Positions 24,175 through 35,966 of a DNA stretch of 64,000 bases are shown one piece after another. Source of the DNA: Aradus depressus. Taxonomy: Eukaryota; Arthropoda; Insecta; Hemiptera; Aradidae. The notes beneath the pieces were generated by a model. That model was given only the letters and a program-made list of their open reading frames with translations. It did not search any database and had not been told where the DNA came from. The stretch is taken from positions 48,625,087-48,689,086 of the forward strand of contig OY759216.1 of the NCBI GenBank assembly GCA_963662175.1, in the 5' to 3' direction. Positions within the stretch are counted from its first letter, which is position 1, and each line of letters begins with the position of its first letter. A program made the position numbers and the translations under genes.

Positions 24175-24509
24175 TATTATGACTCATGCCCGGGCTTTAA
24201 CTACAAGGTCATACTGCCTACTAACTGAGCGCTCTTTCGTCACTCTGGGGGACATGAACCCGACTCTACTGTGGGAGTCCTAAATTTTGCTTACCCTAAA
24301 TTTTTATTCACCTAGGGCAGGGGTCTTTAACGAGTATCTGACATCGTACAGGCTCGGGGACCATCGCTCAACGTCCCATCTGAAGGACGGCGTGCTTAAG
24401 TTTATTTTACCTCCCAGATAAAATAAACTAAGGGCCTCGGTCGGGTTTCGAACCTACGTTCATCAGCTCAGAAGGAAAGCACGCATACCACTGAGCTACC
24501 GGCGCCCTC
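24175..24509 (-). repeat. SINE-1, full length
   Basis: From ATGACTCATGCCCGGGC to CCGGCGCCCTC; few changes from the consensus. Confidence 0.93.
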
Positions 24510-25001
24510 AATAATAATAGTATTAATTTCCTTAGTTATTTATGTTTATTAGTAAATAAGCTATAATTATAATGTAATTTTGTTTTTAACGGAGGTTATG
24601 GTCGGCTATGGCTGCCCAAGCATGGGGACGCTATCTTTAGTTTTGTTATGATGGTTGACCAAGGTGGACGTATTTTAGAGAGTTTTGTTATGAAGTTTGT
24701 GCAACATGGAGGTGTTTGTAAAAGGTTGCTAAAAATAAATGGAAATTTTGTAAAATTTACAGTATTGTTTTATTTTATTTTTTTAGGAGCCCGAATTGAA
24801 CGATTAAATGTGCGGTTGGTAGCATGGCCGCAACTTTCTTTAATTACGTTCTGCTGTACATATTTCCATCGACATATTCCCACTCGTGATCTTCTTGATG
24901 CTGCTATCTTTTGTCAAAATAGTGCAACTTTATTCATTAGTCAGTATCAAATCAGTACACCTGTTAACACTGCATGCCCAGGTTGTGTCCTCCACTTGCC
25001 C
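24510..25001. other. Unrecognised segment with an open frame
   Basis: A frame from 24648 stays open through a SINE-1 to 25268, but the second half is SINE sequence and the first half matches nothing I know. Not called as a gene. Confidence 0.5.
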
Positions 25002-25196
25002 AGAGAGGGCGTCGGTAGCCTACTCAGGTCAAGATCACGGGTTCAAAACCCATTCCATAAAGTTCTTAAGTTTCTTATCTGGAAGATTAAAAAACCTAGA
25101 GAATGCCGAACTTCGGATGGGATGTTAAGCGATGGTCCTGAGCCTGTGAGATGTCAGTTATTCGTCAAAGACCTTTACCCTAGAAAAATAAACCTA
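25002..25196 (+). repeat. SINE-1, diverged, 3' end lost
   Basis: Head GAGGGCGTCGGTAGC with a weakened A box, B box GGTTCAAAACC, body to GACCTTTACCC, then an (AT)n run. Confidence 0.8.
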
Positions 25197-25220
25197 TATA
25201 TATATATATATATATATATT
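25194..25220. repeat. (AT)n microsatellite
   Basis: About 12 AT units directly after the SINE-1 copy. Confidence 0.9.
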
Positions 25221-25868
25221 GACTTGCGCATCATATTAAAGGTCTCGAAGACCAATATAATAATGTGACATATTATTTTAAAGGTCTGGATGAGAAGATT
25301 TGGAAAACGTGAGTTTTTGTTTTACCTACTTCTGCCTGAAGGGATGTTTACCGAGAGGAAGAATCAAAAAAAAGGTTGATTTATATTTGACCAAGCATGA
25401 CTAAAACAGCATTCCAGAGATCTTCAGGACGTTCAAAATCTACAAGTTCCCTAAATATTACTGAACCTCCCGCACAACGCCTAATACCACAAGCTATGAA
25501 AAATAAATTTAAAATAAAATTGTGTTCCCATTTGTAAGTTCTTAACAGTTTTTGTCAAGGTTGTATGTTAGACTTATTCTACAATTACGAAGGAACATGA
25601 GAAATAAGACACAGGGTGCCGAGGGGGCGGAGCCCTCTATAGGGTTTATGTCCTTAGGGCCCAGGGGGACAGCACTAAAAATGTTTAACTTCAAAATTAA
25701 ATTAATCTAAAATAGAGTGAAGAAAATAATTTTTAATAATAAAATATCATCGTAAAACTACGTACCGATATATGAAATTGGGAAGAGTGCGGGGTTGATG
25801 GTGTGACAGCTGAGGGGGAACTGAGGAGTTAAGGGGGGGGACAGAGCGCATGTACCCCGCATTGCGCA

Positions 25869-26308
25869 GACACCCGGGCACATCCAGGGCTGGGGTACAT
25901 TAGGAGGCTAGCTCTACAATCCCAGACTTTCTGGGGTACATTGAGTATGCGGAGTAGACACCTGGGCACATCCAGGGCTGGGGTACATTAGGAGCCTAGC
26001 TCTACAACCCCAGACTTTCTGGGGTACATTGAGTATGTGGAGTAGACACCCGGGCACATCCAGGGCTGGGGTACATTAGGAGGCTAGCTCTACAATCCCA
26101 GACGTTCTGGGGTACATTGAATATGCGGAGTAGACACCCGGGCACATCCAGGGCTGGGGTACATTAGGAGACTAGCTCTACAATCCCAGACTTTCTGGGG
26201 TACATTGAGTATGCGGAGTAGACACCAGGGCACATCCAGGGCTGGGGTACATTAGGAGGCTAGCTCTACAACTCCAGACTTTCTGGGGTACATTGAGTAA
26301 GTGGAGTA
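25869..26308 (+). repeat. 88-bp minisatellite, five units
   Basis: The word GACACCCGGGCACATCCAGG recurs at 25869, 25957, 26045, 26133 and 26221, exactly 88 apart, with a partial sixth start at 26309. It is more GC-rich than the surroundings. Each unit holds two GGGGTACATT words. Confidence 0.96.
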
Positions 26309-27349
26309 GACACGCCAAAGTGAGGAACTCAGAATATGTAGCGCCCATTCCAGGACAGGGAAGCTGAGGACGGAAATACGGGGTTATACGTTGAAAGGTC
26401 GATTTCGTGGAATTTTGTGACCCCTCTTGATATCTCTTTCTGCCAATGCAGCAGTCGAGGCAGGTCTAGATAGATGAACAACATATGCATGAGACGGTAA
26501 GCTAGTCACTACCAGCCCTCCAGAGATTATAACTAACCTATAGTGCAGGTGAGCAGAGCCGCCTGAGTCTTCGTGAAGGAGTGTCTGAATGGGAACGGAA
26601 TGACAGAGGTCGCGCCAAAGGAATTTACATAGGTACAAAACAGCATGAATAATAATCATAAGAAAACTAGAAATACTTAGCTGACCAACATTTCCTGTTC
26701 TCTATAAATGGCTGAAATTCCGTTGGAATTTTAGCATAGGCACCATGTCGTCCACAAGTCTTAGGAGACTCAGTGTCGGCCATAAGATCATACAAGTTCG
26801 AGGTGGAAAAAAGAGAACATTGCCTGCAAACAGATATTCCAGTCAATATTGTCCCAACCTGGCATGAAGGACGGTTAAACATTTGTTTTAACATATTTTC
26901 ATTACTTCAGTTTGGGTGGTTTCCTGTAGGAGCCAACATTACCAAGAATAAGTAGTATTCAAATTAGTCAAATCTTATAATTAGGAATATTGCTATTTAT
27001 TTTCCGAATCACATACGAACGTTTTTCTCAAGCTTAAGGATCAGAATAAGTTGAATAAATGAAGCAAAAAACTGTCAATATACTGGAGTTTTAAAACTAA
27101 AAGAGCACTTCATTCTGTTGAGAACTTGTCCATTCTGCCCGAGTTGAGAGTAGTACACATAGATGTTAGATCAAATAAACGAAAAAAACGTGAAGTTTCC
27201 TCTTATTTTTGTCTGGCTTTCGAGTGTTTCTGGAAAGAAATGTGTTCTTCAACAAGGTCCGAGTTACCGAGGTTCGATTGTATATTAGTAAGAAAACAAT
27301 ATTTTCAATAGATTTATAAAGTTAAAAAAAAAAAATATATATATATATA
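26309..27349. other. Nothing recognised
   Basis: Short overlapping frames on both strands, no motifs. Ends in an A-run and (AT)n at 27325-27352. Confidence 0.5.
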
Positions 27350-28690
27350 TATATGAAGAAATTTGGACTTCCAAATTTTAATAATTGATAATTTATGGGA
27401 ATGTTTGGAGCCTAAGCTCATCTTCAGCCCATTCTGTATCATAAGTAAGCAATACGTTTGGTGATTGGTCAGTATGATGAAGTTATCACCAAACTTAATA
27501 GTGAGACAAGCATATCCAATACTTCCAATCCAAAGTCCTAAGAACAATTGTCGAAGTACCCTTCTATGTTCTATTTGTCTATCTCACCCTCCAATTTCCT
27601 TTTGTCAACAATTTCGCTTTGTTTTACAACCATAAAAGTCTTCGGAATTACTTATGGTTTTTATCTATTGTAAATATGCTTAATAAATATTTTTTTTTTT
27701 AAATAGTGAAAATAATTTATACCAATGATGCCAACATTACATAATATATAATAATAATAATAATAAATTTATTTCCGTTAAACCAATACATGGTAATAGG
27801 ATACGTCAAATGAATTTATACATTAAGATAGCTTATATATTAGATTTATAACTACTTGAGTCTAACACATCTATGATTAGTAGTAACAACAAAACTATTA
27901 AAAAAAATAAAATGAAAACAATAAAAAATGAATAAATAAATACTAAAAAATATATGAGTATATAAAAAAAATTAATACAAGATACGTTCATAATAAGTTG
28001 ACAAATTTTTCAATTTAATAAAAATTGAGATAACTATTTTTCAAAAAAAACTCTTCGGAAGTGTCTTTATCCCAACGATGTTTCGAGACTTCTTACGTCC
28101 CATCATCAGGTCCCAATGTGCGAGATAGAGAAAAGAAAGAAAACAATGTAACTATAACAATATATGCATAATATATTTTTAGTTGAAGTTTAAATTTTTT
28201 TATTGTATCTATTGACTTCAAGAAGTAGGGAAGGGCATTAAATAAATTAATTCCTTTATGAGTTATACTTTTTTCAAAAAGAGAAGAGCAATGTTTAGTT
28301 ATTCGAAAGTCTTCTTTCTTCCTGGTATCGTAATCGTGACTAGTATTGTTGCGAAGGAAAATATTTCTATTTTTCCTAATAACCATTAATGTTTCAAATA
28401 TAAACATCGATGGCAAAGGCAGGATTTTAATTTGAATTTACATATTTCTCTGCAGCTTGTTATTATTAGATAACAAAAAATTCCCCAAACCTAAAGAACA
28501 GCCATTATATGTAGACGATAATATTAAAGGAAGGGTATAATTACGTACAAATATATGCAATTTTTCCAGTTACACAAAATTCCAACTTCTTAATCATAAG
28601 TTTCACATCTTCTGGCTGAAGATGAGCTTAGGCCATAAAAGTTTTCATAGACAGACAAATATAAACATTTGGAAGACCAAATGTATCCAT
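27350..28690. mobile_element. Element with ~70-bp inverted ends around a LINE fragment
   Basis: The ends at 27350-27440 and 28590-28690 are imperfect inverted repeats sharing 'cctaagctcatcttcagcc' and 'tttggacttccaaat'-like blocks. Between them are AT-rich sequence and the RT C-terminal fragment. It could be a fold-back or Penelope-like composite; the class is not settled. Confidence 0.45.
28093..28416 (-). pseudogene. LINE reverse transcriptase, extreme C-terminal fragment
   Basis: Minus-strand frame with FIFETLMVIRKN, YDTRKKEDFRI and GINLFNALPYFLKS. This is the pattern Y-[ND]-T-R-x-K...[IL]x2...G...[YF]N.LP that ends many non-LTR RT proteins. It runs straight into a CTGATGATGGGAC...GTCTCGAAAC hairpin. 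No catalytic YADD box lies upstream in the window, so it is a fragment. Confidence 0.75.
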
Positions 28691-29116
28691 TCATCCTTTT
28701 AACTAAACATATCTTCCTGTCTTCTCCACCTCTTGTTATAAATTTCTTTACATATCTTTTCCCCGTATTTTCCATCATCTAAAGGTAAACAAAACAAATA
28801 TAACATAAATAAAAAAATATTTCCATTATGAAAATTCAATTTTAACGGAAAGTGGAGCAAAGAAAATTGAATTAACAATAGATCACCTTACCTTAGTAGG
28901 TAGGCGCATAACTAAGTTAGGCACTGAATGGCAAGTTTATCAAGTAGCCAACAAGCAGATTGGATTAGTCAATTAAAAATTTAAACCAATATCGAGGCTG
29001 AATTTTAAAAATCAAATTAATCATTTTAAAAACAGAGTCTAAGAAAGTAAAATAACAATTTTCAACTTCATTAACTTGACCTGAGGCTGGTTAATGTTGA
29101 AAAATCAACGTAAGTT

Positions 29117-29266
29117 GGCTGGCACAGTGGTGAGAGCAGTGGTATGCGTGCTTGCTAGAGATCGATAGATCGCGGGTTCGAAACCCGGCCGAGGCCCTTA
29201 GTTTATTTTATCTGAGGTAAAGAAAACTCAAGTACGTCCTCCTTCGGATGGGACATTAAGCGAATG
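29117..29266 (+). repeat. SINE-1, 5' half, interrupted
   Basis: Ends within GGGACATTAAGCGA. The remainder of the same copy resumes at 29662 after a 395-bp insertion. Confidence 0.85.
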
Positions 29267-29661
29267 TTTTTTTTTTTTTTCGCTTTATTGGCCGTAGCTT
29301 TTCGCCATAGCCAGTCTATGTAATATTAAATTTATAATTTTGCCACCATAAAATATATTTTAGTACATTTTGAATAATTAATTGAACATATTGCGTCTGA
29401 GGTCCATCTGTATATCTTGTGATTATCAGGCGACTGTTCTATCTCCTGAGCTAGCCTGCCTGTCCTCGCTCCCAACCTAATTTCAGTTATATTGGAGTGA
29501 AAAATACGTTTTTGTGGTTGTCTCGTCGAATAGTTTCATTTATTATAAAGATGTCTAAAAAAAAAAAAAGATCTTGCAAGCTAAAGATGCTTAGTCTTAA
29601 ATTATCTACAAGGGTACTAGAACTATTCTCTTGGATAAGGATATATTACGGTTTATACTTT
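29267..29661 (-). mobile_element. 395-bp insertion splitting a SINE-1
   Basis: Begins with a run of 14 T followed by CGCTTTATTGG, as if a poly(A)-tailed element lies on the minus strand. No target-site duplication or coding sequence was seen. The family is unknown. Confidence 0.5.
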
Positions 29662-29862
29662 TGGTCCCGAGCCTGTACGATGTCAGGTACTCGTTAAAGA
29701 CCCCTGCCCTAGGTGAATAAAAATTTAGGGTAGGCAAAATTTAGGACTCCCATAGTAGAGTCGGGTTCATGTCCACCAGAGTGACGAAAGAGCGCACTGT
29801 TAGTAGGTGATATGACCTCGTAGTTGAAGCCCGGGCATGAGTTATAAAACTTAACCTAACCC
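29662..29862 (+). repeat. SINE-1, 3' half of the interrupted copy
   Basis: Resumes at GGTCCCGAGCCTGTACG and ends with a degenerate CTTAACCTAACCC tail. Confidence 0.88.
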
Positions 29863-29964
29863 ATCTAAAAATACTGAGAATTAGTTAAATAAGTTCGAAA
29901 ATATACATATATAGGTACAATAAATTATAAATGCACTAAAAACGACTATAACACTAAAATTAAA

Positions 29965-30080
29965 CAGGGTGCCAGTAGCTCAGTAGTATGCGTGGGGTTC
30001 ATGTTCAGCAGAGTGATGAAACAGCGGTAGTAGGAGATATGACCTCATGGTTAAAGCCCGGGCATGAGTCACAATAACTT
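29965..30080 (+). repeat. SINE-1 with large internal deletion
   Basis: Head (GTGCCAGTAGCTCAGTAG) fused directly to the 3' body (GGGTTCATGTTCAGCAGAG... GCCCGGGCATGAGTC). Confidence 0.8.
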
Positions 30081-30790
30081 ACTAACAAAAAATACACAAT
30101 ATGTTACATTAACTTAGTGGCGTTAACAGAGGTGAAAAATTGTCCTTGCTCTATCAATTTCTGGCTGTTCCATAGAGTTTTTCACAATGATGGAGGTATT
30201 TTCTTCCCGTTACTTCGTTAAACTAAAAAATGAATAAAAATGTAATATCTTATAAATTAAATACAAAAGGATTAAAATTTTAAAATTAGATAATATTCTT
30301 AAAAGTTGGGCGGAGTTAAAGCCATAAAAAAATGTATAAAATGTGTAATTTTGGTTGTGAGAAGTGAGAAGTGAGAATGTCAAGATGAAGGATTAATGGG
30401 AGGGGGTATGAAGTTGGTTAACGAGCTGGCTCCCTAAACTCACTAACTGTAGTTGATGGGAGGAGCCCGACGAGTGGACCTCCTTTCTTCATCTCTCCTA
30501 ATTGTGACCTCTCTCTGTTGGCAACACTCTCTCCTCTCTCTATGAATATCAAAGTTACCTTCCGTCTCTCATACTCATGTCTTGCCCCTCCATACACGAG
30601 CGGTGTCCATAAACTAATTATTAATTAACTACAGACGAGGTTCTTCTGTAGTTAGAACCAAAATGAGCCCTCATAAGACACAGGTCGCTCCCTCCCACCT
30701 TAGTAACTGTTAGATCATACTTACCGCTGCGGAGCTGCGATCTTTCATTATTTTTTCAATAGAATATATACTCTTGAAGAAAAGAATTTT

Positions 30791-31061
30791 AATGTAGAAG
30801 GAATTCGAGGTTCTGTCGTGTAAAAGAAAATTCAAAATTTGGCCAACGTTTCGAAAACTATTTATTTTCTTTTTCAGGGCCTGTTAATGACTTGAGTGGA
30901 TGTGCGTGGTGAAGGTGTTGTGAGTTTGTGTGGTCACCTTCACCACGCACATCCACTCAAGTCATTATAAGGCCCTGAAGAAGAAAATAAATAGTTTTCG
31001 AAACGTTGGCCAAATTTTGAATTTTTATTTACACAACAGAACCTCGAATTCCTTCTACATT
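30791..31061. repeat. Fold-back element, 127-bp arms, 17-nt loop
   Basis: The arms 30791-30917 and 30935-31061 are near-perfect complements (AATGTAGAAGGAATTCGAGG ... CCTCGAATTCCTTCTACATT). Each arm includes CTGAAGAAGAAAA...TTTTCGAAAC. Confidence 0.93.
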
Positions 31062-31393
31062 GAGAAGATACTGACGACTCTATTAATCATTAAAAAGAAT
31101 TTTACTCTTGAAGAAAAAATCATAGTATTTCATAATTCATGGAAAGAACCCATTGTACTGATCCAAATAGTGCTCTTCTTCTAATAAAATATGAAATTGT
31201 CATCTGAAAAAAGAAAAATATTCTTAATTGAGATCAGATGAAACTTCAATTGAAATTGGTGGTTTTTAAATACACTTTTAATGGCCTTTTGGTTACCCAA
31301 ATATATTTATTAAGATAATTCATCTTTCGCCCGGACATTTTCAAAACTACAAACAAGATTATTAAATTTTAGACATATATAGTTTTAGTTAGT

Positions 31394-31433
31394 TATAATG
31401 ATTCATGCCCGGGCTTTAACTAATAGGTCATAT
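31394..31433 (-). repeat. SINE-1 3' end, split by a fold-back element
   Basis: ATGATTCATGCCCGGGC to GGTCATAT; the copy resumes at 31909. Confidence 0.8.
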
Positions 31434-31908
31434 TTCAAAGGTTGTCAAATAAGATATAGTCTAGCCTCTCACAGATTTTTATTTGTATTAGCTAGCCGGC
31501 TTTCGAGGTTGCCCTCATCATCAGGCCTGAAAAAATAAATATTTTAGTAAATAAAATTTAAAATTTTTGTAATAAATATAAACTATAAATAAATAACCAT
31601 CTAAAAACAATTTGAAAGGCAGTTGTGACTCAGATGAGGGACAGGAATAACTTATCTGACCCCATCCATGAAATTTTAAATTGTTAAAGTTTTTAGATGG
31701 TTTTATTTATATATAGTTGATTTTTATTATAAAAATTTTTAATTTTATTTATTAAATATTTATTTTATCAGACTGCCTGATGATGAGGGCAACCTCGAAA
31801 GTCGGCTAGCTAATACAAATAAAAATCTGTGAGAGGTCAGACTACATCATATTTGACAACCTGTGAAATAATCACTTCTCAATACATCAGCTATCTTCAT
31901 ATTAAAAA
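31434..31908. mobile_element. Fold-back element (475 bp) inserted in a SINE-1
   Basis: Inverted arms of about 95 bp (GTTGTCAAATA... TCTCACAGATTTTTATTTGTATTAGCTAGC... and complement) surround a short AT-rich core. A likely 7-bp target duplication, GTCATAT (31427-31433) versus GTCAAAT (31909-31915), marks the insertion. Each arm contains a CTGATGATGAGG-GCAA-CCTCGAAA hairpin. Confidence 0.85.
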
Positions 31909-32137
31909 GTCAAATCGCCTACTACCAGAGCGCTACGAACCCGTATCTACTCTGGGAATCCTAAATTTTGCCTATCAAGTACCTGACATCGTACTGGCTC
32001 GGAACCATCGCCGAAGGATGGCGTGCTCAAGGTTTTTTCATCTCTTAGATAAAAATCTAAGGGCCTCGGTCAGGTTTCGAACCCGCGAACTTAAGCTCAA
32101 TAGACCAGCACGCTACCTCTGAGCTACCGTCACCCTT
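31909..32137 (-). repeat. SINE-1, remainder of the split copy
   Basis: CGCCTACTACCAGAGCGC through the head (GAGCTACCGTCACCC). The middle is shortened. Confidence 0.83.
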
Positions 32138-32320
32138 TACGTATTTAGTTCTTTATACAAGATAACTTTCATAAAGAGACTGTCGAGATATAACCAACTA
32201 ACAGCTTTACTTATTCCATTATCCATAGCAATTTTTATTTGAACAATCCCAAACCATATCAACAATATATAACAGTATTTTAACTTTTTGGGTTGTGTAA
32301 GGAGATTCTTAATTCATTCA

Positions 32321-32652
32321 TAATATATTATTATAGCAGCATAAACGTTTCGGGAAGCACTCCAATCCTCAGTATCTATAATACATGTGTTTTTTAGGTT
32401 AACTATTCCTTCAGTTAATCAGAATCTTCTTTTTATAGAACATATTTATAGCGTCGACTTATATATTTAAACATGCCTAGATGTTTAAATATAGAAGTCT
32501 ATAGTTCTATTAAAAAAGATTCTGATTGATAGAAGGAATAGTTAACGTAAAGAACTCATTTATTATAGATATTGATGGAGTGTTTCCCGAAACGTGTGAC
32601 ATCGACTCTATCCTGTCCATTTCAAAAAGTGATGCTGTAATAATATATATTT
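32321..32652. repeat. Fold-back element, ~130-bp arms
   Basis: TATATTATTATAGCAGCA on the left and TGCTGTAATAATATATA on the right are inverted. The arms share CTGAGGATTGGAGTG...TTCCCGAAACGT-like segments, and the centre has a smaller palindrome (AACATGCCTAGATGTT). Confidence 0.85.
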
Positions 32653-33974
32653 ATTTTTTACTTTTATTTAATCTACAATCTGTATAAACAATAACAATAA
32701 GCAGAAATGATGAATATAAGATGGCATGATAAAATAATAGGAAATACAAAATATTTAAAGCATAATAAGAAGGAAAACAAGAAATGAATAATACAAAATA
32801 ATAGCAATCATATACAAAAATAATAGACAGAATACGTAATAAATCAATAGTAAATGAATGAACAGAAAGCATAAAATGAAAGAGATAAAACCAAAAAATT
32901 AAAATAATAATAAAAAAAATAAATAAATAAATAAAATAAAAAATAATAAAATAAAATAATTAAAAATACATAAGAAACTGGAGGAGGAAAGCACCAGTGG
33001 GACTCCCGCACACTGCCATATACCACTCTCCAACTATTGGAGAGGGAGGAGGCGGCGGGAGACCAGCGCTGACCCTCCCACCACACTGCCCAACCATCCA
33101 CTGTCCAGCAGTGGAGGAAGACCAGGAGGTGGGGCGTCGAAAGGACAGAGAGGCGTGAGGGGAGAATCCGGTCATCACCAGCACTCCCTTAGCAATAATA
33201 TATAAAATAATATTTTTATCTTTTGAATAAAATAAAAAATTCTGGCTTGGTTATTGTCCAAATGGTGAAACATTACCTATGTTTTAGTTATATGTTACAT
33301 TAAAATTTGTGAATCTAATTTCAAATTATAATTTTTTAGGTCCATGCTCAAAAAGCGCCAATTTCAAAAGAGTTAATTTCTAATTGGATCTTTTCATTTG
33401 CCGTCTTCAATGAATTCCGTATCTACTTTGAGAAAATACATGTTGTAGGGTGGATGTTCTAAACAAACAGACACACAACTTCTTGTTAGTATTTTGCAAT
33501 GGTCAAATATTACACTATAGTGTTGCCTCTTACACTAGATAATGATTCATGTAGTCAAAATGTTGATAAAAAAAAGTGTAGAGTGTAATTATTTCCTTGT
33601 ATATCATGATTCTGTAGATTTTCAATAAATAAATATGAGAGTCAAACTCAAACTTCCGATTAAAGAAAACAGTAACAGTTAGGAAGAAACTTAGTAATAG
33701 GTGGACAAATTAGTCAACAGGTAAGTTTCCCGATCAGGGGAGCACTCACGGGACTTATCCCGGAGGGGGAACAGGTTCCAGGAAGAAAGGGGAAAACTAG
33801 AACTTACTTCAAAGCTACTGTCAGTAGCACAAGCAAAAACATGTTTGTTTAATTATATTTCCACACCTGTACTCATTAGTAATAAGCAAATAGCAAAAGT
33901 GCTATTTCTGGGTTGTTGCTACCACCCGTTAATGCTACTTTTAAATAGCAGTTATTAATAAAAGTTACAACTGT
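32653..33974. other. AT-rich segment enclosing a GC-rich island
   Basis: About 32980-33190 is GC-rich (GGAGGCGGCGGGAGACC) in a strongly AT-rich setting, which suggests the end of an unrecognised mobile element. The rest is featureless. Confidence 0.45.
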
Positions 33975-34227
33975 TATTGTGACTCATGCCCGGGCTTTAA
34001 CTACAAGGTTATATCGACTACTACCAGAGAGCTCTTTCGTCACTCTGGTGGACATGAGCCCGACGACACTACAATGGTAGTCCTAAATTTTCAAGTACTC
34101 TACTCTAGGTAACTACAACTGGGCAGACAAAATGTAGGATCACAGTAGTGACGGGCTCATGTCCACCAGAGCGCGCTAGGGGTAGGACAATCAACGTCCT
34201 AGTTAATGCCCGGGTGTCATAAAAAAA
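33975..34227. repeat. Inverted SINE-1 pair forming a potential hairpin
   Basis: The minus-oriented 3' half (33975 to about 34092) is followed directly by a plus-oriented 3' half (to about 34227). The ends are GTGACTCATGCCCGGGC and GCCCGGGTGTCATAA. Confidence 0.8.
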
Positions 34228-34940
34228 GGAGAATATACAGAAAAACAAATGTATCTAAAAGTGAAACACAGGAGGAGCCCATGGTCCCCTCCCCAAAAAG
34301 TTGAACTCATAAAAAATGCATAGTCTGTCTTAACTCATTTTCTAAAATAAAAAGTTGGCTATACTTTGAAGTTATGAATGTAGTAGATGGGCCCTGCCCC
34401 GTCCCTACCCACTCATCAATCTTCAATTACCGCCTGGAGCCAAAATTCCCACTACCTCGGTCCCCCGTTCGTGAATTATCAAGAACCTACTGCTAACCTT
34501 TCCCGCACCCAACACCTTTGAATGGCACTCCCATTGAAATGGATTATTTTTTTTGTCTGGTGTTAAAAATTGCTATTATTGTTTCAAAACCAGAATACAG
34601 CTGATTCAATATCAAGGAAATTAGTAATATTGCTCCAGAACCGTATTCAACTAACAACAGTATTATTAAAAAAATTATTTTACTTTCGAAATATTATTAT
34701 TACCTTCTTATTTACTAACGAAAGGACAAAAATGTTGAATAACATAATACATCATAAAACCACACACGTATTATACCCTATAACCACATCTGGACAATCT
34801 ACTACCACATGAATAAAAAACACAGACTGTATCGGGGACGCAGCAGCAGAGGGATACGTGAAAAGTCTTCTGCGTGCTGCAGAGGGTGTATAGGCACTAA
34901 GGTAGAGAAATGACGTAACCAAATACACAACTTGTCTAAC

Positions 34941-35111
34941 GCGGAGGCGCCATAGCCGAGCAACCGTCTGCTACAAATTACACACTTGTAAGCCTTATAA
35001 CTCCTGAAGAGAACCGGTTTGAGTTCGATGGATTATATCTACTACGGCGGTTCACATTAGCGATGAGGCTTACATTAGCTGAGTACGTAAATAAGTTATG
35101 TACCTTCATTT
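34941..35111 (+). repeat. SINE-3, a third tRNA-like family
   Basis: GGCGCCATAGCCGAGCAACCG resembles an A box; GGTTTGAGTTCGATGG resembles a B box. The last about 60 bases recur, inverted, at 61581-61639, showing it is interspersed. Confidence 0.6.
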
Positions 35112-35428
35112 CGGCTCAGTGATATGCGTGCATGTCTTCTGAGCTCAAGATCGTGGGTTCCAAACCCGACCGAGGCCCTTAGTTTATTTTATCTGGGATG
35201 TAAAATAAACTTAAGCACGCCGTCCTTCGGATGGGACGTTAAGCGATGGTCCCGAGTCTGTAAGATGTCAGGTACTCGTTAAAGACCCCTGCCCTAGATG
35301 AATAAAAATTTAGGGTAGGCAAAATTTAGGACTCCCACAGTTGAGTCAGGCTCATGTCCACCAGAGTGCTCTGGTAGTAGGCGATATGACCTCGTAGTTA
35401 AAGCCCGTGAGTCATAAAACCTAACCTC
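35112..35428 (+). repeat. SINE-1, 5' trimmed, fused to SINE-3
   Basis: Begins inside the A box (CGGCTCAGTGATATGCG), is complete through GTCATAAAACCTAACC, and has a small deletion near 35365. It directly abuts a SINE-3 copy. Confidence 0.9.
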
Positions 35429-35777
35429 TACTACGGCAGAGTGAGATCTCTCAAACGCGACCACTCCCGCTCGAATCGACAAACACTTCTTCCCTCTACA
35501 CAACGATACCAAAGTAAGACGCCCGGATAGTACGGTTCCAAAGATATAAGCGATATTAGTGTTACATGGTTTGGTTGCATGCGGTTTTAGCAAGCGATCC
35601 CCTACTGACCAAAATGAAAGACGTTTCACGTCAAAAACGCAATAATAAAATCTGTAAATTGGAGTTTTTGAACATGAGATAAGTTTAAAAAAATTATTGA
35701 CTAATTTTCAAAGTACAAAAGTTAAAGAATGCCCAAGTTCAACCATTTATCATCCAAACTTGGTGTGAGAACAGCTC

Positions 35778-35966
35778 AATTAGAGTGGGAAGAAGCCAAC
35801 CAGGCCACTTGAAGAGGCGTAATGACAATGGTTCTGTGAGCCCCTGGCACCGCTCTGGACACACTCCAGATAGGACTTACTGGATAATTAGAGTGGGAAG
35901 AAGCCAACCAGGCCACGGGATGAGGCATAATGACAATGGTTCTGTGAGCCCCTGGCACCCCTGTTG
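35778..35966 (+). repeat. ~108-bp partial tandem duplication
   Basis: AATTAGAGTGGGAAGAAGCC at 35778 and 35886, each followed by CAATGGTTCTGTGAGCCCCTGG. Confidence 0.9.

Noticed and set aside
24648..25268. 206-codon protein gene
   Set aside because: The second half is SINE-1 sequence and an AT microsatellite; the first half has no motif.
31777..31800. A complete hammerhead ribozyme
   Set aside because: The CUGANGA-stem-GAAA core is visible, but there is an extra base and no convincing stem I/III pairing or cleavage triplet, so only a hammerhead-like motif is claimed.
33001..33190. Coding exon in the GC-rich island
   Set aside because: Frames are open on more than one strand, but no splice context or motif was found; more likely the end of an unrecognised repeat.
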